Shown here: positions 46,605 through 56,800 of the stretch, piece after piece
How positions within the stretch are numbered: the first letter of the stretch is position 1
Layout: each line of letters opens with the position of its first letter
Source of the DNA: Nostocales cyanobacterium LEGE 11386
GTDB lineage: Bacteria > Cyanobacteriota > Cyanobacteriia > Cyanobacteriales > Nostocaceae
DNA length: 64,000 nucleotides
Assembly (NCBI GenBank): GCA_015207155.1
Contig: JADEXK010000014.1
Location: 33,892 to 97,891 of the forward strand
Reading direction: 5' to 3'
Notes under the pieces: model-generated
Seen by the model: only the letters and a program-made list of their open reading frames with translations
Database searches by the model: none
Told to the model about the DNA's origin: nothing
Position numbers and translations under genes: made by a program

Positions 46605-47300
46605 TTAACTTAAACTATCAGGGTCAATTCCTAAAGAACGCAAATGTTCTGCCAATTTTTCTGCGCGTTGTCGTTCTTGATCTGCGCGTTGTCGCTCTTG
46701 TTCAGCCCGTTGGCGTTCTTGTTCTGCCAATTCTGCTAGCTCCGTGGGTATCAATAATTTATCCCCCGTATCTAATCGATAAAATCGCAAAAGTTCTTTT
46801 TCTACTGCTACCCGCAATCCCAAAGGTTGACATAAACCATCAGTAAGCGGTTGATAAATTTCATCTTGTAAACGATACCCTTGCAATTTTTCTTTGACCC
46901 ATTCTCCCTTCGGGTCAAATAACCAGTATTCGAAAATTCCTAACTGTTCATACAATAGTTTCTTTTGCTCTTGATCCTGCTTTTGAGTCGCTTTACTGGT
47001 GATTTCAAAGACTACTTGCGGAACTTGACCTTCTTCCCAGACTTTATAGTTATCTCTACCTCCAGGAGGCACATCAAAAATTACCATCACATCTGGTGCA
47101 ACTCTTAATTTGGGAAACCCTTGAGCATAATAGAGAAATTGATTTGCTAGTACCGTTGCTTGTCTGCCTGCTAGGTACTGCTGCAAAACTTCCAACGTCG
47201 TTAAAATTGCATACAGATGTAAATACGTTTCTGCCACAGGCTCTCCATCAGAACTAGGATATGCAATGGTTTTATCTGCTAAATTGATGGTTGTAGTCAT
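46605..47300 (-). CDS. Uma2 family protein with charged C-terminal repeats (copy 3)
   Basis: This 231-residue protein is very similar to copy 1 (APDVMVIFDVPPGG, VPQVVFEITS, GIFEYWLFDPKGEW). It has three heptads (RAEQERQ/RADQERQ) and ends KLAEHLRSLGIDPDSLS. I choose the ATG at 47300, because AGGGAAA lies seven bases upstream; the longer frame would begin at a TTG that overlaps this site. It is the first of three tandem Uma2 genes on the minus strand, upstream of the divergent petP gene. Confidence 0.85.
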   Translation of the reverse strand: MTTTINLADKTIAYPSSDGEPVAETYLHLYAILTTLEVLQQYLAGRQATVLANQFLYYAQGFPKLRVAPDVMVIFDVPPGGRDNYKVWEEGQVPQVVFEITSKATQKQDQEQKKLLYEQLGIFEYWLFDPKGEWVKEKLQGYRLQDEIYQPLTDGLCQPLGLRVAVEKELLRFYRLDTGDKLLIPTELAELAEQERQRAEQERQRADQERQRAEKLAEHLRSLGIDPDSLS

Positions 47301-47475
47301 CAGCTTTTCCCTAATCAAGCAAATTATCTGCCAGTTGTGGCGATCGCATTTTAATTCGTAAATAACCTCAGACTCTATCCCCTTGTCCCCTCATCCTCAT
47401 CTTCCCCCAAATCTATGACCGATGCGACACCGATTCGGCTAAACTGAGACTTGGTTTATTGCATTGTGACTAGGC

Positions 47476-47667
47476 ATGGAAATCGGACAAAAGGTTAAAG
47501 TTTTTCGTCTGCGCGATCGCGTATCTGCCCCTATTGTGAAAAAACTCGGACAAATAGGCATTATCCAAGGCTACAAAGTCACCGATGGTGGCGGGATTGG
47601 TGTAGTGGTACTGTTTGATGACAATTCTTCCACTTGGTTTTTTGACGATGAAATCAAACTTGTGTAA
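47476..47667 (+). CDS. petP: Cytochrome b6f complex subunit PetP
   Basis: PetP is a small cytoplasm-facing subunit of the cyanobacterial cytochrome b6f complex (DUF2862). The 63-residue protein begins MEIGQKVKVFRLRDRVS and has an SH3-like beta pattern (GQIGIIQGYKV, GVVVLFDDNSSTWFFDDE), which matches this family as I remember it. It has no membrane segment, as expected for a peripheral subunit. It is followed by the Get3-like ATPase gene 86 bases downstream on the same strand and then chlG, so the area is concerned with thylakoid function. The confidence reflects recognition of the family by pattern and not by alignment. Confidence 0.8.
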   Translation: MEIGQKVKVFRLRDRVSAPIVKKLGQIGIIQGYKVTDGGGIGVVVLFDDNSSTWFFDDEIKLV

Positions 47668-47753
47668 TAGAAAGAACTCAACGCGGAAGCTAAGAGTATT
47701 TGCCTAGTGCTAAGTTGGAGTTGAACAGATCAGAGGTAATTGAGAATCAAGTA

Positions 47754-48854
47754 ATGTCCCTGATATTGACATTTTTGGGCAAAGGCGGTGTAGCTCGTAC
47801 CAAAATTGCGATCGCCGCCGCCAAATTATTGGCAAGCCAAGGCAAGCGTGTACTTCTAGCAGGGTTGGCAGAACCAGTATTACCCATCCTACTGGATCAC
47901 ACCCTGACTGCCGACCCCCAAGAAATTGCTCCTAATTTACAAGTTGTGCAGTTGCAATCATCTGTATTGTTAGAACGCAACTGGGAAGAAGTGAAAAAAC
48001 TGGAGGCGCAATACCTCCGCACGCCCATCTTCAAAGATGTTTATGGTCAAGAACTGGTAGTATTACCGGGGATGGACAACGCCCTGGCCTTGAATGCGAT
48101 CCGCGAATATGATGCCAGTGGCAAATATGACGCGATTATCTACGATGGTACAGGTGATTCCTTTACCCTGCGGATGTTGGGGATGCCAGAATCTCTCAGT
48201 TGGTATGTGCGGCGATTTCGGCAATTATTTGTTAACTCTGATTTAGGGAAAACTATTGCGGAATCGCCCTTGATTCAACCTTTAATTAGCGGCTTTTTTA
48301 ACGTTAACTGGACAGCAGATAACTTTGCAGGGCCCACCAATCAAGTCAATAATTTTTTAGACAAAGGAAAAGCCGCTCTGACTGATCCTAGTCGCATTGC
48401 TGCTTTCTTAGTGAGTACAGTAGACCCTGTAGAAGTAGCAAGTTCCCGTTATTTGTGGGGAAGTGCCCAGCAAATCGGTTTAACTGTTGGTGGTGTAATT
48501 TTGGTGTCATCTGAGTCAAACGTTAACCTTGCCGACGAATTTACACCTCTTCCTGTAAGTGTTGTTCCTGATCCTCCCACAGGCGAATGGCAACCTTTGA
48601 TAGATGCTCTACCCAACTTTGGAGAACAAGCACTACAGGCTCCCAAACCAATAGAAATTGACATCCACAACCGTCAGGTACGCTTATTTTTACCGGGATT
48701 TGATAAAAAGCAAGTCAAACTCACCCAGTATGGCCCAGAAGTTACAGTAGAAGCAGGAGACCAGAGGCGTAATCTCTTTCTACCCCCAGCACTAACTGGT
48801 AGACAGGTGACTGGAGCAAAATTTCAGAATAATTATTTGATAATTTCTTTTTAA
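47754..48854 (+). CDS. Get3/ArsA-like ATPase with altered P-loop and HSP20-like C-terminus
   Basis: This 366-residue protein is of the anion-transporting ATPase (ArsA/Get3) family. The N-terminus reads LTFLGKGGVARTKIA, where the deviant Walker A of Get3 would be GKGGVGKTT. The first Lys (Lys10) is kept but the GK of GKT is replaced by Ala14-Arg15, so nucleotide hydrolysis may be weak or different. The final part (about 300-366) folds like an alpha-crystallin/HSP20 domain (EIDIHNRQVRLFLPGF, then VTVEAGDQRRNLFLP). The longer frame from TTG at 47700 is rejected because the ATG at 47754 matches the family N-terminus. Adjacent chlG and petP suggest a membrane-protein or pigment assembly role; that is inference. 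Confidence 0.85.
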   Translation: MSLILTFLGKGGVARTKIAIAAAKLLASQGKRVLLAGLAEPVLPILLDHTLTADPQEIAPNLQVVQLQSSVLLERNWEEVKKLEAQYLRTPIFKDVYGQELVVLPGMDNALALNAIREYDASGKYDAIIYDGTGDSFTLRMLGMPESLSWYVRRFRQLFVNSDLGKTIAESPLIQPLISGFFNVNWTADNFAGPTNQVNNFLDKGKAALTDPSRIAAFLVSTVDPVEVASSRYLWGSAQQIGLTVGGVILVSSESNVNLADEFTPLPVSVVPDPPTGEWQPLIDALPNFGEQALQAPKPIEIDIHNRQVRLFLPGFDKKQVKLTQYGPEVTVEAGDQRRNLFLPPALTGRQVTGAKFQNNYLIISF

Positions 48855-48963
48855 GTACCAGGGGCTAGGGATTAGGGGCTAGAGGCTAGAGGCTAGAGTA
48901 GAGTTTGCCATCAGGCCAATGCCCTATACCCAATGCCCCATTCGCCATTCATAAGTAAGTCTT

Positions 48964-50004
48964 ATGTCAGAATCATCCCCCATTAATCCCAATTCCCAGC
49001 CAGCCGAGGCTATAGACGCAGTTAAACCCAATGAAGAAATTATTGCAGTTGCTGATCGCAGTGCCAAAACTCGGCAGCTACTAGGCATGAAAGGTGCTGC
49101 ACCAGGGGAAAAATCCATCTGGAAAATCCGTTTGCAGCTCATGAAACCCATCACCTGGATTCCCCTAATTTGGGGTGTAGTCTGTGGTGCAGCTTCTTCG
49201 GGTAACTATACCTGGACACTGGAAAATGTGTTGATGTCAGCAGCTTGTATGTTACTTTCTGGGCCGCTGCTTGCTGGGTATACCCAAACCCTCAATGAAT
49301 ACTATGACCGGGAAATTGATGCTGTAAATGAACCTTACCGCCCTATTCCCTCAGGAGCAATTCCCTTACCCCAGGTAATTACACAGATTTGGGTATTGTT
49401 AATTTCTGGTAACGTCCTGGCGTTTTTACTAGACGTTTGGGCAGGTAACGAATTTCCGACGATTACCACCATAGCTATACTAGGTTCATTTATTGCTTAC
49501 ATTTATTCGGCACCACCATTAAAACTCAAACAAAACGGTTGGTTAGGTGGTTACGCCTTGGGTGCTAGCTATATGGCTTTTCCTTGGTGTACTGGTCATG
49601 CTTTGTTTGGCGAACTCAATTGGAAAATTGTTGTCATTACTGTCGTTTACAGCTTGGCTGGGTTGGGTATTGCCATTGTCAATGATTTTAAGAGCGTCGA
49701 AGGCGATCGCCAGTTCGGATTAAAATCATTACCCGTCATGTTTGGCGTTAACAGAGCCGCTTGGATTTGTGCAGTGATGATTGATGTATTTCAAGCTGTG
49801 ATTGCGTTTTATCTCATCACCATCCACGAAAACTTGTATGCAGCGATTTTGCTGTTGTTAATCATCCCACAAATCACCTTTCAGGATATGTATTTCCTGC
49901 GTGACCCCCTCAAGAATGATGTGAAATACCAAGCCAGCGCCCAACCCTTCCTGGTGATCGGAATGCTCGTAGCTGGTTTAGCTCTCGGTCATGCTGGCGT
50001 TTAG
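48964..50004 (+). CDS. chlG: Chlorophyll synthase
   Basis: ChlG attaches the phytyl or geranylgeranyl chain to chlorophyllide a, completing chlorophyll synthesis in the thylakoid. The 346-residue protein is of the UbiA prenyltransferase family with about eight or nine membrane segments. The Mg-diphosphate-binding motif is NEYYDREID (near residue 111) followed by NEPYRPIPSG. The second Asp-rich site is in NDFKSVEGDRQFG (near 240). The soluble N-terminal 50 residues are rich in Ser, Pro and Glu, as is common for ChlG. It stands 109 bases after the Get3-like gene with repeat DNA between. Confidence 0.95.
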   Translation: MSESSPINPNSQPAEAIDAVKPNEEIIAVADRSAKTRQLLGMKGAAPGEKSIWKIRLQLMKPITWIPLIWGVVCGAASSGNYTWTLENVLMSAACMLLSGPLLAGYTQTLNEYYDREIDAVNEPYRPIPSGAIPLPQVITQIWVLLISGNVLAFLLDVWAGNEFPTITTIAILGSFIAYIYSAPPLKLKQNGWLGGYALGASYMAFPWCTGHALFGELNWKIVVITVVYSLAGLGIAIVNDFKSVEGDRQFGLKSLPVMFGVNRAAWICAVMIDVFQAVIAFYLITIHENLYAAILLLLIIPQITFQDMYFLRDPLKNDVKYQASAQPFLVIGMLVAGLALGHAGV

Positions 50005-50173
50005 CTAGGGACTGGGAAGTGTGGGAGGTGTGCGGAGATCGGGAAATAACCAATGCCCAATTCCCAATGCCCAATTCCCAAGTCACTAAATTTATACTTC
50101 TATAGTCAGAAGTTAGCAACGAGGAGTTAGGAGTTAATATACTTTTAACTCTTAATTTTTATCAGGAATTACT

Positions 50174-50461
50174 GTGTTGGAACTGATATCTCTTGTCATT
50201 AAGGAAATTCAACCTTTATTAGTCCCTATTTGTTTTGTTGCTGCTTGGACTGTACTGATTCTCTTTGTTTGGAGTCTGTGGGCAGCAGCGCGGGATAGTG
50301 TCACCACAGCTAAACAAATGCATCAAATACCCTGTACTAACTGCCAATTTTTTACCGACAATTATCGCCTGAAATGCACTGTACACCCATCTACAGCCAA
50401 TACAGAAGAAGCTATTAATTGTTCTGACTATCAACCAAAGACAAATCCCATGCTCTATTAG
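50174..50461 (+). CDS. Small one-membrane-segment protein with four cysteines
   Basis: This 95-residue protein is of unknown function. The N-terminal segment (about residues 14-37, LVPICFVAAWTVLILFVWSL) spans the membrane. The C-terminal half has PCTNCQFFTDNYRLKC and then a further Cys in NCSDY. Four soluble Cys residues could bind a metal or form disulfides. The start is GTG at 50174, with AGGA seven bases upstream, which decides this start. It is transcribed in the same direction as chlG, 169 bases downstream. Similar small proteins are, as I recall, conserved among cyanobacteria. Confidence 0.75.
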   Translation: MLELISLVIKEIQPLLVPICFVAAWTVLILFVWSLWAAARDSVTTAKQMHQIPCTNCQFFTDNYRLKCTVHPSTANTEEAINCSDYQPKTNPMLY

Positions 50462-50488
50462 CATGATTGGACAAGCAGACAAGACTAA

Positions 50489-50629
50489 TTTTTCAGAAAA
50501 CGGTTAAAATACCTTGATGCTGAGTTTGTTCAAAGGCAAAAATTGCGCCGTCTCAGGGGTAGCAACCAATTAAGAGCAGCGTTAAACCGATATTTTCAGG
50601 AAAATATCTTCCAAGCGGGGGAAGAATGA
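50489..50629 (+). pseudogene. Possible remnant of a small gene without start codon
   Basis: A 46-codon open stretch starts after a TAA and lacks a credible start. It reads FRKRLKYLDAEFVQRQKLRR and ends with ALNRYFQENIFQAGEE before TGA. The balanced, charged composition looks protein-like, and no promoter or ribosome-binding site is visible. I cannot name the parent family. Confidence 0.25.
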
Positions 50630-50726
50630 CTATGGACTTTAGTTGCCGCTAAACAAGAAAGTTAGAGTTGCAGACCACGGCTTCTAACTGGGGGATATTT
50701 ATTTAGTGTGCAATCAAGAATTATGA

Positions 50727-51785
50727 TTGGTTCATGAATTCAAAGAGGGTATTATCAAAAGTTCTTCTAACGAATCTTTTCCCGAAGACCGAGCTGATGA
50801 GACAACACCCCAAGTTCATGGCGATGAGAAAACAGCCGACTTGACATCCCATCATCAGCAAGAAGATAGTACACAATCGGTAACTTCGCCGCCCTTGACT
50901 GCTGCAACAATTAAGCGAGTGCAAGAAGGTGTAGCTGCGGCTAGCGATCGCGCTGTGCGCGAGATGATTGCCAAAATTTTAAGTCGCTTAGAAGCAATGA
51001 GCCAGGGGCATCCAGAACCCAGAATCCATGCTATGGTGCGTCGTTGTGTATTGCGATCGCTTATTCATCCTCTTTTCCGAGTACGCCTGGAAAACAGCGA
51101 GCGGATACCTGAAAAACCAGCAATCCTGGCTGTCAACCATCTCCACCATATCGATCCTTTACTCCTGCTGGCTGAACTTCCTACCCATCCCCACTACTAC
51201 GTCCTGGGCGATGCTCGTACTCTTTATAACAAGTGGTGGAAACGCTTGATCCTGCGTCTAGTGGGAGGTGTAATTCCTTTGGAACGGATATGGAAAGAAG
51301 AAGTAGCCGTCATGGAAGCGGCTAAAGCCGGACGGCAAGACCTTGTTGAACTGGCTACAGCAATTAAAGAGACTGTACCTACAGGGGGGGATATACAAAC
51401 ACTGCGACAAATAGACCGTATTGTCCAGGGAATTTTGTCCCAAGGGGATGGGTTAGTTCTCTTTCCTGAAGGACGATTAGGCAACACCGAAGGTAAATTA
51501 CATCTTCCTCTAAAGCGAGGAACTGTGATTTACGCTTTGCGGGCTGGTGTGCCAATAGTACCGGCTGTGCTAATTGGCACTCATGATCTCTATTTAGGAA
51601 AGCAATTAACTATTCGCTTTGGGGAGCCGTTGTACTTTTCCCAAACAACTAAATTCAAGCGACAGGAAGTAGATGCAGTTTTGGAGAGATTACAGAACGC
51701 AATGCTGGCTTTATTACCAAATAATTATCAAGAACCAAAAGGGCCAAAGTTCTTACGTAATTTCCTCAATCATATGTTGTGGTAG
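50727..51785 (+). CDS. 1-acyl-sn-glycerol-3-phosphate acyltransferase-like protein (PlsC family)
   Basis: This 352-residue protein is related to lysophosphatidate acyltransferases of phospholipid synthesis. The catalytic block is NHLHHIDP (near residue 135, the H-x4-D motif), with LVLFPEGRLGNTEG (block III, near 246) and VPIVPAVLIGTHD (block IV, near 275). The first 100 residues are acidic and disordered (Glu/Asp, Ser, Thr), which is beyond the normal PlsC length of about 240. No in-frame ATG precedes residue 80, and an upstream in-frame stop forces use of TTG at 50727 or an internal start. No strong membrane segment precedes the catalytic domain, so it is peripheral or weakly anchored. Confidence 0.8.
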   Translation: MVHEFKEGIIKSSSNESFPEDRADETTPQVHGDEKTADLTSHHQQEDSTQSVTSPPLTAATIKRVQEGVAAASDRAVREMIAKILSRLEAMSQGHPEPRIHAMVRRCVLRSLIHPLFRVRLENSERIPEKPAILAVNHLHHIDPLLLLAELPTHPHYYVLGDARTLYNKWWKRLILRLVGGVIPLERIWKEEVAVMEAAKAGRQDLVELATAIKETVPTGGDIQTLRQIDRIVQGILSQGDGLVLFPEGRLGNTEGKLHLPLKRGTVIYALRAGVPIVPAVLIGTHDLYLGKQLTIRFGEPLYFSQTTKFKRQEVDAVLERLQNAMLALLPNNYQEPKGPKFLRNFLNHMLW

Positions 51786-51789
51786 ATAC

Positions 51790-52026
51790 TTATTTTTCTA
51801 AAAAGTTATTAACTTTAAAATTTGATGTTCCCTCCCAACAGTGATTCAAGGATGCACTCACTTGAGCATCAGCTGCATCAGTCGATTCTCTAGAAGCATT
51901 AAACTGCACTGCCGTCACAATGTATTCAAAAATAATTACAAACTGTTTTTGGGGGGAAATTCTCTCAACTACAATTGTTTCACCTACTTTGGGAATTTGT
52001 GGTAAATTTACCGTAAATGTTTCCAT
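51790..52026 (-). CDS. Small hypothetical protein, beta-rich
   Basis: This 78-residue protein (METFTVNLPQIPKVGETIVVERISP...) has no recognisable domain, signal or membrane segment. The alternating hydrophobic pattern suggests a small beta-barrel or sandwich. I use the ATG at 52026. A longer frame from 52119 would add 31 residues with an unlike, Cys-rich composition and no ribosome-binding site. It is convergent with the acyltransferase gene, with only four bases between the stops. Confidence 0.55.
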   Translation of the reverse strand: METFTVNLPQIPKVGETIVVERISPQKQFVIIFEYIVTAVQFNASRESTDAADAQVSASLNHCWEGTSNFKVNNFLEK

Positions 52027-52300
52027 TTTCGGCTTATCTAGTGGATTTTTAAAATTGAAGTATTTACAGTAAACAATAATTTTCACGCAGAAAACCACCA
52101 ATATTATTCGACAATTCAAACTTCCAAGTCTGAAACGTAAAAACTAATTATAGTAAGTATCCTGGCAATTTGTGGCAACCAAATTAAAGAAGTCAGAGGG
52201 AAGAAGTCAGAGGGAAGGAGGGTAAAAACCTCTTGTACCTCAACCTTTTTCCTCCTGACTCCAACAACACTTCCTTCATTAAATGATGCCAAGTTTAACT
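52027..52300. other. Spacer upstream of the 78-residue gene
   Basis: It contains a direct repeat GAAGTCAGAGGGAAG twice near 52189-52217 and otherwise no gene that I can support. Confidence 0.4.
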
Positions 52301-53782
52301 TCACTTACCTCGCCATAGCCTTTGCAACCAGTGAAAAATTTTCACAAATATCTCTTCTAGCCAGAGCATAGCATGATCAAGCCACTCTAAAATTTTCTCT
52401 AAAGGGTGTCTATCATAGCCTATAAAAATTGCTTCAACGTCTATCCAATCTGGCTGAACCTCGACTTGGCTATTTTGGTGGCTCTCTGTTATCGCTTGGG
52501 AAGTACGGGTTAAAGAGTGTTTTACAGATAATTCTGTGTTATTTTGTTGCCTAGGCGACAAAACAGATTTAGCTTTGGGTTTTTTTACAGTCAAGTTTTG
52601 AGATGACGCTGGCTTGTCAGCAACAGTATCGGATTTACCAAATAAATCACTCAACTTCAACCAAGGATCTCTTGCTGAATCTTCATTCTGTAACTGTGTG
52701 CTTTTAGGCAAAGACTGAAAACGGCGATGATGGGGTAACTGACTCCGTGATTGTCCATCAATGTTTTTAGACTTAATTTTGTGCCCTTTATTAACACCAA
52801 AAAAGTAATTAAGTGCCGCCTCAATTAAAGCTGAAAAATTCAAGGTTTGAGTTTCCAAACTATTAACAGTAACTACTACATTCCCTCTAGCATCTACCTG
52901 TTGTTTACCATAAACAAATATGTCTAGCTGAGTTCGGGCAGCTCGGATAATTTCCTGGCTATGCTGTTGTATGGGTAATAAAGCATTTGTTTCCCATTTA
53001 GCAATAGATGCGTCTAGGAATGCTATCAACCTGTGAGGATGAAGAAAATCTTTTGGTGTTTTATCAGGAAGCGCTGTATTTTTGCCGATGAGTTTTGCCA
53101 AAATCCGCTCAATTTCTGGTAGTAACTTAGTTTTTTGTTGAGTTGCAGTTAACTGCCAAGAATGCCAATAATTACCAATTTCGCTAATAATTCGGGCTTT
53201 TAACTTTGCCTGCTGCTGGGGTGTCAAAATATCTAAAATTTCATTATCGGCGGTGACAAGTACCAAATTACGGTTGAGCAAATTTGTAGCAATTCCTTGC
53301 ACTACTGGTAAATGATGTTTGATACTTGTAGCCGAATTGTGTGAAATCTTTAAGGATGGGGCAGGAATAGGGTGAGTTGGGGGATGATGAAAAAATTTCG
53401 ACCACAATACACCTAAAAACTTGAAAGGATTAGATGTTATGGAGGGCTTGGTAGTGGCTGACTCAGATGATAAATTTTTGACTGCCTCTAAGACATGCTG
53501 AATGGGTGTATCAGCAGATGGAGGAGTTATTGGCTCAAAGTCAGTATCATTTGGTTGTAACTGAGGCCGAGATTGTGGTTCTTGCGTGCCCAGTGTTTTC
53601 CCGGCTGATGCAGTTGAATTAAATAATAGGTACACGGGGTAAAGTAATAGTTCCACACCCCATTTACTGGCAACTTGCAAATGCCGAAAGGTGTGTTCCC
53701 ATTGTTCTGTCAACCGCCGAGATTGCTGGTGGACAAAGTTAAATAGTCTGCTTTGATAACGACCTGAGGAACCAGAGGACAT
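52301..53782 (-). CDS. Conserved cyanobacterial protein of unknown function
   Basis: This 493-residue protein matches no named family that I know. Ordered regions alternate with low-complexity Ser/Thr/Pro/Gln linkers (about 60-150 and 340-440). A short hydrophobic stretch (residues about 41-53, WGVELLLYPVYLLF) might be an amphipathic membrane anchor. A helical middle region (about 190-330) includes ILDILTPQQQAKLKARIISEIG. The C-terminal end is amphipathic and Trp-rich (WLDHAMLWLEEIFVKIFHWLQRLW, split here for brevity at residue 470 onward), which looks membrane-interacting. It is divergent from the alpha-mannosidase gene across 89 bases, so the two share a promoter region. Confidence 0.7.
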   Translation of the reverse strand: MSSGSSGRYQSRLFNFVHQQSRRLTEQWEHTFRHLQVASKWGVELLLYPVYLLFNSTASAGKTLGTQEPQSRPQLQPNDTDFEPITPPSADTPIQHVLEAVKNLSSESATTKPSITSNPFKFLGVLWSKFFHHPPTHPIPAPSLKISHNSATSIKHHLPVVQGIATNLLNRNLVLVTADNEILDILTPQQQAKLKARIISEIGNYWHSWQLTATQQKTKLLPEIERILAKLIGKNTALPDKTPKDFLHPHRLIAFLDASIAKWETNALLPIQQHSQEIIRAARTQLDIFVYGKQQVDARGNVVVTVNSLETQTLNFSALIEAALNYFFGVNKGHKIKSKNIDGQSRSQLPHHRRFQSLPKSTQLQNEDSARDPWLKLSDLFGKSDTVADKPASSQNLTVKKPKAKSVLSPRQQNNTELSVKHSLTRTSQAITESHQNSQVEVQPDWIDVEAIFIGYDRHPLEKILEWLDHAMLWLEEIFVKIFHWLQRLWRGK

Positions 53783-53871
53783 GGTGGTGATTTGTGAGTT
53801 TGAGTCTTGTTGAGTGATGAGACTCCCGCCAAACTGTTAATTATTGTCAGTGACCTAATTTTAACGAAAAT

Positions 53872-56800
53872 ATGACCCTTCCCATCTCGAAATCCCAGAC
53901 TAAATTTATCTCGGAAACTATTGAACAACTGCGTTCCTGCTGTCAAGTTAATATTCAGTCTACTTGGCTATACCAGGAATCTGACCGGGATATTACTGAA
54001 ATTAGCGCATCTGATTTGTCTAATTGGCAGCTAGTGCAGCTAAATGCTAGAAAACACATTGCTTGGACAGGGGGAAAAAAAGTCCTTTGGCTAATGCAAA
54101 GAGTTGTGGTTCCCCAGGATTTACAGGGTTATCCTTTGGCTGGGTTGTCTTTGCGTTTGGCGTTGGTTTGGTGGGCAGATGTGGCTGAGATTTATGTAAA
54201 TGGAAAGTTGGTTTTGGAGGGAGATTTATTTGATTGTTCGCCGAGAGTGCTTCTGTGTCAAGGGGTGACTCCTGGTGAAGAGTTTAATGTGGCTTTGCGG
54301 TTGGTGAGTCCGGGACATGATCATGGTGCTTTGGTGCGATCGCTCCTGGTTTATGAGTCTGATGATGAGAATAATCCTGATCCGGGTTTTGTGGCTGATG
54401 AGTTGGCGGTGATACAGCTTTATTGGGAAAGTTTAGCACCGGAGAGGTTGGATATTTTGGCTAAGGTGGTGGGGGAGATAATGAACCGCCAAGGGGCCAA
54501 GGAAGCCAAGGAGGAGTTGATAGAATCATTCTTGTCTTTGCGCCAAAAGTTATTGGATTCGGATGTTTTAGCTGCTTGTTGTCACTCGAAGATCTATTTA
54601 TTGGGTCATGCTCATTTAGATTTAGCATGGCTTTGGCCTGTGAGTGAAACTTGGCGGGCGGCACAAAATACTTTTGAGTCGGTTCTCAAACTACAACAAG
54701 ATTTTTCTGAGTTAATTTTTTGTCATTCAACGCCGGCGCTTTATGCTTGGGTGGAAGAACATCGCCCGGATTTGTTTAGGGCTATTCAAGAGGCTGTGGC
54801 TGCTGGATGTTGGGAAGTTGTGGGCGGTTTATGGGTGGAACCGGAACTGAATTTGATTGCTGGTGAGTCGATTGTGCGTCAGCTATTGTATGGTCAGCGC
54901 TACGTCCAAGCAAAGTTCGGTCAGCTGGCTACTGTGGCGTGGTTACCAGATACTTTTGGTTTTTGTGGAACTTTACCACAGTTTTTGGTGAGTGCGGGGA
55001 TTGAGTTTTTTGTCACCCAGAAGTTGCGCTGGAATGACACTACTAAGTTTGATTATGGGGCTTTTTGGTGGCGATCGCCTGATGGTAGCGAAATTTTTAG
55101 TGTGATGTCTGCACTCATCGGGGAAGGAATTGACCCTGTGAAAATGGCAGCATACGCATGTGAATGGCAAACCCAAACAGGCTTACAAGAAGCCCTCTGG
55201 CTTCCCGGCGTAGGTGACCACGGCGGCGGCCCCACCCGTGATATGTTAGAAACTGCTCGACGCTGGCAAAAATCTCCTCTCTTCCCAGACCTAGAATTTA
55301 CCACCGCAGAAAAATATCTACAGCGAATCAAAACCCACTCCACCCCACTCCCTACGTGGAATGACGAACTATACTTAGAATTCCATCGCGGCTGCTACAC
55401 TACCCATGCAGATCAAAAACGTTGGAATCGGCTTTGTGAAAATTTGCTGTATCAAGCTGAATTATTTGCGACTTTAGCAAGTATCAGCTGTGGAGTGTCA
55501 TATCCCCAAACCGCAATAGAAGCAGCTTGGAAGCAAGTGTTATTTAACCAGTTTCACGATATTTTGCCTGGTTCTTCCATTACCCAAGTTTATACAGATG
55601 CGTTGCCTCAGTGGCAGCAGGTTGAACAAGTCGGAACGAAGATATTACAAGAATCATTATTAGCGATCGCTTCCCATGCTATTTTACCTTCACCACCCCA
55701 TCCTCAAGCTCAACCAATATTCGTTTTTAATGCTCTCAATTGGCAGCGTTCTGAGGTAGTGGAAATCGTTTTCCCAGACCTCGAACTTGAGCAAAGCTTT
55801 GACTGGCAAATTTGTGACCTAGATGGAAATGAGATCCAAACCCAAGAACGGTTTCTTGGGACTAGACACAAACCTACTGGTGACACACCCATCATGTCAG
55901 TCTCGTTTTTGGCCAATGATATTCCTGCTTGTGGTTATCGTGTATTTTGGCTATGTCCCTGTAAACCTTTGTGCCCAGATAATCAACAAATTAAAGAACA
56001 GTATGTTCTAGAAAACGAGTATTTGCGAGTTACAGTTGACCAACTAACAGGTGATTTGTCCAGCGTCTTTGATAAAATCAATCAGCGTGAAGTTCTCAAC
56101 GGTTTAGGAAATCAACTGCAAGCCTTTCAAGATAGTGGACAATACTGGGATGCGTGGAATATTGACCCAAATTATGCCCAGAATCCTTTACCACCAGCTA
56201 AATTATCATTGATTTCTCATCTAGAACAGGGCGAGTTGCGTAGTCGTGTGCGTGTGGTACGCACAATTGGAAAGTCAGAATTTTTGCAAGACTATATCCT
56301 AGAAAAAGCTTCTGCTGTTCTCAAAATTCAAACAACTGTTGATTGGCAAGAAAATCAAGTTTTAGTGAAAGCAGCTTTTCCTCTGAACGTAGAAGCAGAC
56401 TTTGCTACCTACGAAATTCCCTGTGGTGCAATTCGTCGCCCAACGAAACCCCAGACACCCGCAGAACAAGCAAAATGGGAAGTTCCCGCATTGCGCTGGG
56501 CTGATTTAACTGGGGAGACAAATACAGGTATTTACGGTGTTAGTTTGCTGAATGATTGTAAATACGGTTACGATAGCCAACCGCATCAACTACGCCTCAC
56601 ATTACTCCGCAGTCCCAACTGGCCAAATCCAGAAGCAGACCGAGGCTTGCATGAATTTACATATACCTTGTATCCCCATGCTGGTAGCTGGGAATCAGCC
56701 CAAACTGTACGGCGTGGTTACGAGTTAAATATCCCATTACAAGTAATAGTAAATCCCCTGACTACTGAAAACTCAGCACACAGCCATCCCAAAAGCGTGA

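Noticed and set aside
52116..52304. 62-residue minus-strand frame upstream of the 78-residue gene
   Set aside because: It covers a direct-repeat region (GAAGTCAGAGGGAAG twice) and has no ribosome-binding site or motif.
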